Assembly: GCA_026419775.2 (NCBI GenBank)
Contig: JAOPGA020001281.1
Coordinates: 1 to 23,761, forward strand
DNA from: Acrasis kona
Lineage: Eukaryota > Heterolobosea > Eutetramitea > Acrasida > Acrasidae
Length of the DNA: 23,761 nucleotides
Reading direction: 5' to 3'
Shown here: positions 7,855 to 16,185 of the stretch, in pieces
Layout of the letters: every line of letters starts with the position of its first letter
Position numbering within the stretch: position 1 is the first letter of the stretch
Program-made: the position numbers and the translations under genes
The notes under the pieces: model-generated
What the model saw: the letters and a program-made list of their open reading frames with translations, nothing else
What the model was told of the DNA's origin: nothing
Databases searched by the model: none

Positions 7855-8119
7855 AGACACTTGCATTCAATGGAACTAAAAGTAATGTATCAAAGGCACA
7901 TTCTCGTGGAGCTTTTTCAATTGCGGTGTGCACTGAGCCAACTTGGGAAGCAGCAAAGAAAGTTCGTTCTCAAAAAAATATAGTGTTTTCAAAGCATTAG
8001 TTGACAAAAACATCTCGCTTGTCAACATCAGGTGGTTAGAGAATGTGTTGGGTGAAAGGGATATTCCTGATACAAAGGAATTTGAATACAATTTGAATGA
8101 CATTCCAAAAGATTGATAC
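7855..8119 (+). pseudogene. BRCT-like domain fragment
   Basis: The plus strand reads ETLAFNGTKSNVSKAHSRG, then AFSIAVCTEPTWEAAKKVRS, and after an A-run near 7970, in the next frame, FKALVDKNISLVNIRWLENV and a tail ending at a TGA near 8118. The order (Thr-bearing strand, KVR..K helix, then I.LVNI.WLE) matches the second half of a BRCT domain, whose signature is a Trp in the last helix after an I-V pair. BRCT domains bind phosphopeptides in DNA-repair proteins such as PARP, ligases and TopBP1. Here the fragment stands alone, with an upstream stop in frame and one shift at the A-run, so it is a decayed or mis-sequenced last exon. An AATAAA lies just downstream (about 8132). The family call is tentative. 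Confidence 0.35.
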
Positions 8120-8139
8120 AAAAGTAACAAAATAAAAGT

Positions 8140-8465
8140 TTGTTCAGTGTTTGTGCTTTAATGTATACAATTCAAAGTTCATCTATAACTTGTATGTGTA
8201 TGACTAATTTGCTTTGAGCAGTACTCTTGTTTCCAATAATTATAGAGCTGTTTATTTATCTGTGTTGATACTTCTCACCAGTTTGAATCTCCATTGGGTT
8301 TTGTAATTGTTTTATCCGCGTGAAATATTTACTCTTTTAAGAATATTTTCCATTTGGATATTTTAAACCTAATTTCACCGCAAACATCCACAGTTGCATG
8401 TCCCTGAACAAGCAACAATGACGGAAACTTGATGTTATACCTCAGCCGCTAAACAAATAATGACA
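8140..8465. other. Spacer, nothing recognised
   Basis: A+T-rich sequence with stops in all frames I checked. No RNA gene, repeat or domain was seen. Confidence 0.3.
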
Positions 8466-8469
8466 GAAA

Positions 8470-8602
8470 GATAGCATGAATTCAAGAACAAGCTCTTCAT
8501 GAGTTGCGTGTGTCATATAACTGAAGCTCCTTATCATCCTCAAAGTCAGGGTACAGTCAAACAATTAAATGGAATTAAAAAGAAAGGATAAGAAACATAG
8601 AA
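8470..8602 (+). mobile_element. Gypsy-type integrase scrap (fossil)
   Basis: A short plus-strand stretch contains APYHPQSQGTVKQLN, the highly conserved segment at the end of the integrase core in Ty3/Gypsy retroelements (YHPQ..G..E..N). It is an isolated broken fragment with no other retroelement part on either side. The family call rests on this one motif. Confidence 0.6.
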
Positions 8603-8759
8603 GGTTTTGCCCAACAATAAACTGAAAAACATTGTTATTCAATTGATGTTTTAAATTTATTTGGTTTGTGGTGACTATTGTTTCAACCTTTGCTACTTGC
8701 TTGTATCCAACATAAAATGTTTCTCTTAGCAAAAGTATTATATATTAACAAAACCGTGA

Positions 8760-9262
8760 GGTTGTGTTCTGTTGTTGGCTATGTTTAGGATGTCAGATAC
8801 AACTAGATACAACTAACAAACACAACGGTTCAATCGCATGTTATGTGGACGCATATGCTGAGTGTGTGCATGGTTTGGTTTTGTTTGTATGGTTGATTAA
8901 CAGCGGAAACGTTGAAGGAGGATTTGTACTATTTTGGTGGGGGACTATCCAGGGGGACTTTTTATTGAAAATTGATCCAGGGGAGTTTCCAGGTGTGACA
9001 GTTGGTATGTCAACTGATTAGAGACTTTCATTGCCATTAAGGTTGCTCTCCTCACACGGTGTCTGTATTTGATTGGGATTGGCAATGTAAATGTTGTAAT
9101 GCAGATGAAACTCCGGATTGGAGATTTGAATAGAGAGGTATAAATTAGAATTGGAGATTGTGTAAAACGTGTGAAATAAAATAGAGATACTAGTCGCTCA
9201 ATACTATTGTTACTGCTAACAAGTGTTATTACCAGGCTGGAATCTATGAATTTTACCACATT
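8760..9262 (+). repeat. Possible long terminal repeat / leader before a gag-like region
   Basis: The sequence holds a TATAAAT (9139-9145), an AATAAA (9175-9180) and no domain-bearing frame, and it immediately precedes a gag-like coding region. This layout fits a 5' LTR and leader. No matching second copy was found downstream, and the TG...CA ends and primer-binding site could not be placed. Other explanations are open. Confidence 0.25.
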
Positions 9263-11820
9263 TTTTGAAGCGAACTTTACGCATAGGGCGAGTATCTGAT
9301 GAGAAGACAGTTCAAAAGATTAACAAGCAAGCACAAGCAGAGCGAGATTACTTTGAGGGAGTACATCATGCGACCAAGTGGTTCGGCTGCTAAATTTGAG
9401 AAGAAAGCGAAGGGAGCTCCGACAAGTAAACCAGTTTTGGGTTTGATTGAGGCAATAGACGTCGTTGAAGACCTAAGAATGTTCAAAGAGTACGTAGCAA
9501 GTCCAACGGTACACGACCAAGATATAATACCACTACTAAGGAAGGCACTACCGAGCCTCGAAAGCGAAATGCTAACAACAATACTGGAAGTAGAAGAGAG
9601 TTCGAAGATGACTCGCTAGACGAGATCTTTGCTCTAGTTCCGTATCTTTTAAATCCAAACAAGTCCTACAGAGATTTCACAAGGGAGATGCAAGCATTGA
9701 GGCCAAAAGTGAACGAGGTGAAGAGAGAGTACAACCGCCGGTTCAAGTTTTGGGCAACCATACTGGAAGTTGAAGATGACGATGCAATTGATGACTTTGT
9801 TGCTTTGTGACCACATGACCACGAAGGAAAGGTAAACTACCGAAGAGAAGCCAGATCTCTGTGCCTGAAAAGAACCTCAACATTGGAATCAATCATGCAC
9901 GCTATGTTGGAATTATCAAAGGACAATGATTGGGATTGTTATGTTAAGGCTCAGGAAAGGAGCAAGTATAGACAAAGAAAGAACCATCATCGCAAAAATG
10001 ACAGGGTAGAAGGCGGAATAAAGAAGACCTCAAAGATGGCAGATAAACAGGAGGACCGGCAAGAAAGGTGGCAAAGTGACAGCAGATACAAAGAAGAAAA
10101 AGATGACACTTTTGTCCCATTATGCTGGACCTGCGGAAAAAAGGGCCATGTGCAAACAAAGTGCAGAGAACCGTTTGTCAAAGGAGTGGTCGAGAAGAAT
10201 AAATACAGGCCGGACGACATCAACACAAAGAAATTCAATAAACATAATGATGAATGGGGTATAATTTAGATTGTGTGGAAGCAGCTTCAGCAGTAGTAGC
10301 GAGTCTGTCCGTCGATCAGGACATTACAGGCGCAATTGGCAGCATTGGGGAGAGGACATGAATGAATGTATGGCGGAGCAGAGCATCCTAGATGACCTGC
10401 GTAGATTAGATGGAAAGCGTGACCCGTTGATAAAGGAGTGTCATAGAACAATAACAATTGACGGAAAAAAATATAAAACGCCAGATGTGCAAACAACGAA
10501 GACTGTACAAGCGGAAATCAATAAAACAAAGGTCAAGGCACTACAAGACACAGGGGCGCAGTGCTCTGCTATAACCAAGAAATGTCTCAAAAGAATATCC
10601 CCAGAATACTTCAAAGTGATTCTAGCTGATGATTTGACCAGAATATGCTCCACAGTCCCCTTGATGATAGATTGTTTATGTCTGTATCGCGAAATAGTTT
10701 TCGTTATACTAGAAGATTCTAAGACAGAGGTCATTGTTACCTCACAGGAATCCTCTCAAAAAAATCCGACCAGAATCCTCGGGGACTAAAAGGGGAAATA
10801 ACATTACAATAATCTGCGAGGTAAAATAAACTGTTAAATTCAAAAACTTTCTTGTGTATGTTATGAGACCAGGTTCTGACACACTAAGCAAGACGTCATA
10901 TGACCACTTGTATTATTATTTTGAAAATAATAAATCATATCATAAAGATCTTGGCAAGGAGCTGAAGCGGTACTGCAAGAGTCTTCTTGGTAGAGGTTCC
11001 AAGGCGAAGACAACAAAGAGAAGGTGTCAGTGGGATTTGGAGAAGGACCATCTATTAATAGGTCTTCCGAAAAGTGAAGTTGTTGGGGTGGCATGAGAAC
11101 TCATCATGATGAGCTCTTGGATCCTCAAGCTGTGTTGCAAAACCTTCAACAGCGACCAATAAGTGAGGAGAAGGTCACCACTGGTTTCTTTATCCTCGTG
11201 TTTCGGAATGACCAGATATCATCATGAGAGCGCATGAGTCTGTAGGCCATTGTCGTGTTGAAAGCACGGTGTATGAGATCAGAAAGACTTATTTCTGGGA
11301 TAAGTTTTCAGTGCTGTCTACCACCCGCAAACACAAGGTTTGGTTGAAAAGTTGAATGGTACAATCAAACTCAGTCTCTTGCAAAAGGCTGATAGTGATG
11401 GTGCTTAGTCTGTTATGAACAAATTCTCATCAACTACAACAACACAAAACATTCCACAATGTCACCTAATGAGGCAGTTAACAAGTGTGTAAGGAAACTT
11501 ACTTTGAATGTTAACGGAGCAACTCTCGAGGATGTTCTTAATGAAGATGCTATGGTCAAAAAGAACATTGAGATGGTCAAGGAAAGAATCATCAAATGTG
11601 CCAACAAGGCTAACAAGGCACATCTCAAGGGTAAAGACATTGCCTCATTGAAAGTTGGTGACCGTGTTGTTGTTCATTTGCCGAAAAGGTACCATAAGAA
11701 GAACAAGTCTCAATTTCCAGGAAAGATCCACCAAATTGGTGCCGGATTAAATCCCTATTCTATTAGGGCCGTTATAAAGCCTTCGCTGATAATATGCTCT
11801 TATGGGAAGCGGAATTAAAA
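9263..11820 (+). mobile_element. Broken Gypsy-like LTR retroelement: gag, protease, integrase parts
   Basis: Plus-strand fossil. In order: a basic gag-like region (about 9299-10269) ending in a CCHC zinc knuckle CWTCGKKGHVQTKC; a retropepsin-like segment (about 10271-10789) with the active-site LQDTGAQCSAI; then from about 11160 integrase pieces, namely an N-terminal H.H-type segment (GHCRVESTVYEI), the YHPQTQGLVEKLNGTIK core end, a SPNEAV stretch and the C-terminal VGDRVVVHLPKR module (to 11818). No reverse transcriptase was recognised between protease and integrase. The 10800-11150 part is unassigned. The copy is clearly broken, with several breaks, and looks old. The order gag-protease-integrase end and the YHPQ motif place it with Ty3/Gypsy. 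Confidence 0.7.
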
Positions 11821-11884
11821 AAAAATGGTGTTTGACTCAACCATCAACATATATATCACTGGCTGATATTGAGATTGTAATTGG

Positions 11885-13385
11885 TTAGTCTACTTCTTTA
11901 TCTAGATCTATCACTTTATTCTTCTCTGTCTGGACAAGATCTTTGTCATATGGAATGAAAAGACCTTTTTTTGGCCTTGAAAGGAACACATTACCTCTAT
12001 TTTCAATCCAATCTGGGGATGTTCCAATATTTTTAGGAACTGTTGGATGCGAAAAAGGATCCAGTGTAAATTGAGTTATAGCTTGCTCAGCAGTACAAGG
12101 TTCTGGGAATAAATTGTTCATAAGATCTCCAATCGATGGAAGTTTTTGAGCATCAGTTGTGATTTGTTTTTGTAATGATTCTAGTTTCTGCCAATACAAA
12201 GGAAACTTGTCTATTGTAGGATTATATCCAAAGCCACAGCACTTCATTGCTTTGTTGATTTGAGCTACAGTGATACTTTTGAAAGCCTCTACAGCCCACT
12301 TTATTATTCTTTCTTTTTCAAATTTCAAATGTTGAATATCCTGGCTTTTGTCAAAAAAAGTATCTAGAAGATATTCTTGATATGATTTTTGAAGTAGAGT
12401 TTTGAACACTTTGTTAATTCCAACATCAAGAAGTTGACAGGCCCAAGTAGCATTTGGAAGTAACAAGAAATCTATCAAGTTATTCCGTTTTATAGCTTCC
12501 TTAGCAATTGTGCCTGTATGTCCAAAAAAACTATCATGTACTAACAAAGTAGTTCCCTTCTTCAAATCAGGGTCAATAGCATCAAGATATTGAGCATATA
12601 ATTCCTCTGTGCACCATGCTGTTTTATTTTGACAAATCATAACATAATATTTTTCAAGAAGCTTTAATTTCTTATAGCCAGGACCATTGAGAGCTGCTTC
12701 AGTGTTCTCTCCTTTCACAATCACCATTGGCTTCAATTTTGATATTTGTTTAATAGATTCTTTCAAAGGTATAACAATACCAAGGATACATACATGTCAT
12801 TCTTTTTTTACCATCCTTTGCCTTTTTCAACAAAACTTCTTTGCTTCCCTTTTTAGCTAAAGTACTGTTTTCTCCTTGGTCATAAACAACTGGGGTCTCA
12901 TCAATATTTATAATGTAATCAACATTCTTCTCTACAATGATCCCCCTCAATTGCTAGCATATTCTCCAATTCCTCAGCAATGTTCTCCGACAACTTTGGA
13001 CATCTCTTTGTACCTTTTCAAAGTATCAGGTCAAAACGATTCTTGAAAAGCTCAAGCCATCCATTTGAAGCTTTAAAGTCTGTGATTTTCTGCTTGGTTG
13101 CTTCTTATATAGCGAATATTTTAACTAACTGACTGTTCACAGGTATCAAAGCATTTTGAACATCAGTTATTCTTTGAAATATGTTATTTTCCATTTCATC
13201 TGTAAAAATTGTCTTGCTTCCTTTTAAGAGAGAAATTTTCCACCCGTTTCCACTCTTAATTTGTTCGTAAGCTGTTTCTAGACTTTCTCTACTATTTCAT
13301 TTCCTAATTGTGCCAGGACTAGCACCAAACCTGTTTTGAGCTCTTTTATAGGAAGTCTTACTATTCAAATTTTTTTTAAAATAAC
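11885..13385 (-). pseudogene. Pogo/Tigger-type (Tc1-mariner superfamily) DDE transposase, decayed
   Basis: Reading the minus strand from about 13385: KRAQNRFGASPGTIRK, a pogo/Psq-like helix-turn-helix; then KASNGWLELFKNRFD, the CENP-B-type second DNA-binding helix (family pattern NGWL..FK.R); then NIDETPVVYD with the first catalytic Asp (12950-12750); and the main frame 12766-11885 with KPMVIVKGE, AWCTEELYAQYLD, LLVHDSFFGH (second Asp), and LLLPNATWACQLLDVGINK (third Asp). The catalytic residues are all present. The N-terminal third is interrupted by stops, and the frame shifts by one base near 12770, so the gene is a pseudogene. The C-terminal tail (PSIGDLMNNLFPEP onward) is acidic-to-polar and typical of the family. 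TIRs were not located. Such transposases insert at TA. Confidence 0.75.
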
Positions 13386-13396
13386 CAGGTTTACTA

Positions 13397-13591
13397 ATGT
13401 TAGACAAGATAGAGAAGAAAAAGTATCAGCCACGATATAACAAAACGGCGAAGGAGAAGCGACGTGAAAGCTAACGAAGGTATCGAGAAAGTGTTAAATT
13501 AAAGCAACAAAAGCAACAAGCAGAGTATAAAGAGACACAAAAAAAATATGAAGAGCTGAAAACAATTGTTGAGGCATCCAAGGTGCAATAG
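13397..13591 (+). pseudogene. Small bZIP-like basic/coiled-coil ORF with an in-frame stop
   Basis: From ATG at 13397 the plus strand reads MLDKIEKKKYQPRYNKTAKE, a basic KRRES, a TAA, then RRYRESVKLKQQ and a long Lys/Gln/Glu helix (ETQKKYEELKTIVEASKVQ) to a TAG at 13591. The spacing of basic residues before a heptad-like helix recalls a bZIP basic region, but a leucine zipper is not evident. It lies 83 bases upstream of the dioxygenase frame on the same strand, and a GT follows its AAG near the end, so it could be a first exon of that gene. Composition is coding-like. The single stop means this copy is dead or the base is wrong. Function not recognised. Confidence 0.35.
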
Positions 13592-13673
13592 AAACCTAAT
13601 TACATTGGTATAATTAAAATTAAAATTTTACATTAAATGTTCTAATGGTAACGACGTCAATCATGAAGGAAGG

Positions 13674-14293
13674 ATGGCAAAATTAGCCTTAGAAGTTTTT
13701 CCTCAGCGATTAATGGATAACTTGTGGACAACCAGCGTACATTTAAAAAACGTTTATCCACCACCAAGAGAAGACTCATTTAGGGGTGCAAAAGATGTAC
13801 ATCATTTTGGTACTTGGAGAAAGTCCATGAAGAGTCCTTGCGTAACGAAAGAGACAAATAAGCACACTTTGGAATGGATAAAAGCAAATGAGGAACTGTT
13901 CAAAGTTGTGAACGATTATATGCAAACAGAGGTCCCTGCAATGTATTCAAAATACATGACTTTGAATTTACCTGATGGTATTGAAAGAATGTTTCCCCCT
14001 TCAACTGTTGTGCAGTTAACTTTGGCCTCTCAACTACAGAACATTATAATAAGTCAGACCATCATTTTGGACATTGTGTTGTAATTTCTTTTGGAGATTA
14101 TACTGGTGGCGAAATTGATCTTAAAGAGTGCAATGCAGTGGTGAATGTTAGGCCTGGTGATATATTTAGCTTTGTTGCCTCTGATATCATGCATAGAAAT
14201 CTACCGTTACAGTCTGGGATTAGGTGGTCGTTAACACTATTTACAGATGCTACTTTAGAATTCTACAATAACATGTCAGATAATAAAAAATAA
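13674..14293 (+). pseudogene. Fe(II)/2-oxoglutarate dioxygenase-like gene, decayed
   Basis: Two plus-strand frames together span about 206 residues. The first (ATG 13674) covers the N-terminal part to PDGIERMFPPSTV. After a one-base shift near 14000 the second continues NFGLSTTEHYNKSDHHFGHC, VVISFGDYTGGEIDL, VRPGDIFSF, DIMHRNLP and GIRWSLTLF to a TAA at 14293. The pattern H.....D, G.y.GGE, PGD..F, distal His, R.S matches the double-stranded beta-helix of 2OG-Fe(II) oxygenases of the TET/JBP-like or fungal 2OG-FeII_Oxy_6 type. These oxidise nucleobases or proteins, and in fungi they are often carried by or beside transposons. The first iron-binding motif reads HYN (14042-14050) instead of HxD, so metal binding is doubtful. 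The frame is open upstream of 13674 to about 13620, so the true start may be earlier or in another exon. Substrate unknown. Confidence 0.55.
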
Positions 14294-14505
14294 AGATATT
14301 TTTATTGAAGTAAATTGTATCGTTTTTTGTTGATAACTAGCACATATCAAGACTACGGACTTGTCAGTTAAATAAGAATATTACAATGAAAATTGCCATA
14401 TATAACTGTTTCCACGCCATGAGTGTTTCCACCGGACAAGGTTTTACAGTACCATTTCCAAGATATTAGACCATATATAGTAAGTTTTTTGTAAAATAAA
14501 CCATT
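14294..14505. other. Spacer, nothing recognised
   Basis: A+T-rich sequence with an AATAAA-like signal near the dioxygenase stop and a TATATATAG-type stretch near 14470. It could include the promoter or acceptor of the acidic frame that follows. No gene or repeat was recognised. Confidence 0.3.
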
Positions 14506-14507
14506 AA

Positions 14508-14717
14508 CGAATTCAAGCTTGAAAACAATGACACCTTAAACAGGTTTGATGCCGAAGGTGAATTTGAGGATCTTGAGGAAGCTGCTGTTGCCTTGTGGTT
14601 TGAGTCACAGAAAGAACCTAACCAAGATGAAGTATCATCACCACAAGAGCCAGAGGCGACAATAGATGTAGAAGTTGCTGTGGAAGTAGCCGAAGAAGCT
14701 GCTCCAGCGCAAACAGA
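14508..14717 (+). pseudogene. Acidic coding fragment interrupted by a LINE tail
   Basis: After a stop near 14505 the plus strand is open without an ATG: NEFKLENNDTLNRFDAEGEF, then EDLEEAAVALWFESQKEP and a long Glu/Ala/Val-rich stretch (EATIDVEVAVEVAEEAAPA). The composition is clearly coding-like. At about 14718 the sequence switches to the LINE tail. It may be an exon of a disrupted host gene or an internal piece of another element. There is no recognisable domain. Confidence 0.35.
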
Positions 14718-15159
14718 TCCGAAAATTTGCCATATACATATGATGCAATGCGATCAATCAATGACCTGATTTGAAGCAACATGCTGCCAGGATCACTCAT
14801 AAAGGGCTCATTTAAATTCTGGGGTCTTCCATTCACACTATATCAAAGTGGTTTTGATTTTGACGAACATCCTACGACTGACAAACGCAAAGCTACTATT
14901 TATGCTAGTTTACTTGGTTACACTAGTATGGATGTAGTTAAGCGCTTTTCAAACAAGATACCAGTCAAAAAGCCACTCCAAGTGTTGAGGAAGATATCAA
15001 CAATCTTGATGGAGACCTTTTACTCCATCTGGCACGCGCGCTGCGCAACCCATGCCATCAAATCCGCCAAGCTAGGCGGACCTTCAGCTGTATAGAGTCA
15101 TTTATACACATGTAAATAATTTCTAATAAAGCTTTTTGCAGAATGCGATTTATAAAAAA
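14718..15159 (+). mobile_element. 5'-truncated LINE, C-terminal ORF2 tail (copy 3, same family as copy 1)
   Basis: The plus strand carries LLPGSLIKG-like, FKFWGLPFTLYQSGFDFDEH, GYTSMDVVKRFS and KPLQVLRKISTILMET to a TAG near 15095. It is nearly the same protein as the copy at 3166-3699 and has the same 3' end: AATAAA at 15125-15130, then a shared AGAATGC.ATTTATAAAAAA terminus near 15159. It starts just upstream of the YDAMRSIN segment, even more truncated than copy 1, and has a stop just upstream of MLPGS. The two copies form an inverted pair about 11 kb apart. The shared terminus defines the LINE's 3' end. Confidence 0.8.
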
Positions 15160-15500
15160 GCAAGTAAGAAAACATATTAAAGTGTAGACATAATCAAGAT
15201 AGATGTTGTTGTAGGAATGATCCACACGGCACATCAAATGTAAGGGCAGTAGTGGCGAGATAGTGCGCTGGTATGGATGACACAGGAATTGATTTTCATG
15301 TCACATCAGATATATGTATAACATGTGGTACTGATCACACCCATGTAGGCAAACGGTGAAGGGCAATGCAATGGCAAAGGCAAGTGGGAGAAACATGGGA
15401 AAAGCACAATTAGCATGAAACAGAAGTGACATTGTCAGGTTCTCTGAAACTGCCTAAAAGGCTGAAGCAGAGTTTCACCCTTCAATACAGTTGTCTTCTC
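15160..15500. other. Spacer / possible LINE A 5' leader
   Basis: No gene recognised. The right part (CTTCTCTTCTTCTGTTCTCT around 15494-15516) is a pyrimidine run that leads into the ORF1 frame and may be the LINE A 5' untranslated region. Confidence 0.3.
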
Positions 15501-15516
15501 TTCTTCTGTTCTCTCT

Positions 15517-16185
15517 GTGGTCAATGTTTACAAAATCAAATCAGGAGGACCTTTGGTTGACGGCGCGAAGCAAGAGACGTTACCCAACAAGAGGCATGAG
15601 TTCTCACGGAAGAGTCACTCATACACCTGGGTTCCAATACATTACCTTACCAGGTTTATGAAGTCGGCTTCTACCAATACACCCCCAACCAAAACTATCT
15701 CCGATGTACCGGTGGTTATCAACTACCCAAATACATCAAGGCCGGCATCCCTTACCTTATCATGGGTTGAAGTCGCAACACCTCCACACCTCTGGACACC
15801 TGCGCCCATCCTCAAAACAAAAAAGAAGAGGAACCGAAAGAGACGCAGCAAGAAGAAAAGAATGGTTCTCCCGGAAATAGAGAACCCAGAAACCACAAAC
15901 TCGGAGATCTCCTCCTTTGAAGTTGTGGATTTCGCACATTCTAACCACCAACAACAAAATGATTCCAACAAGACAGAATCACTCTACCAGAGAATTCAAT
16001 TCCTGGAAAATCAAATTGACTCCTATCAACAGAGGATCCTCTCAATGGAGTCATCAATCAACATGATAGCGGGAACCATGACAAACACCAAAGAGGACAT
16101 GTCGGTTATTTCGACCTGCATGCATAATGTGTTTGCGGCTCTGCAATCAAACAAAATTACCCCCACCTACATTGAAAATGGTTAA
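15517..16185 (+). CDS. LINE A ORF1 (basic, coiled-coil protein)
   Basis: The frame is open from 15517. The first ATG is at 15658, giving 175 codons to the TAA at 16183-16185. The protein has a strong nuclear-localisation-like run KTKKKRNRKRRSKKKR (about residues 58-73 from the ATG), an acidic middle and a heptad-patterned helix (SLYQRIQFLENQIDSYQQ, RILSMESSIN) near the C-terminus. LINE ORF1 proteins typically pair a coiled coil with basic RNA-binding segments and coat the RNA in a ribonucleoprotein. No zinc knuckle or RRM is visible. The open frame upstream of the ATG could be leader or an upstream-initiated form. Its stop overlaps the start of ORF2. The frame is intact. Confidence 0.6.
   Translation: MVNVYKIKSGGPLVDGAKQETLPNKRHEFSRKSHSYTWVPIHYLTRFMKSASTNTPPTKTISDVPVVINYPNTSRPASLTLSWVEVATPPHLWTPAPILKTKKKRNRKRRSKKKRMVLPEIENPETTNSEISSFEVVDFAHSNHQQQNDSNKTESLYQRIQFLENQIDSYQQRILSMESSINMIAGTMTNTKEDMSVISTCMHNVFAALQSNKITPTYIENG

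Noticed and set aside
8764-9021. 85-codon plus-strand frame
   Set aside because: Low-complexity Gly/Trp/Phe composition in a probable terminal-repeat or leader region, with no domain and no homologous pattern.
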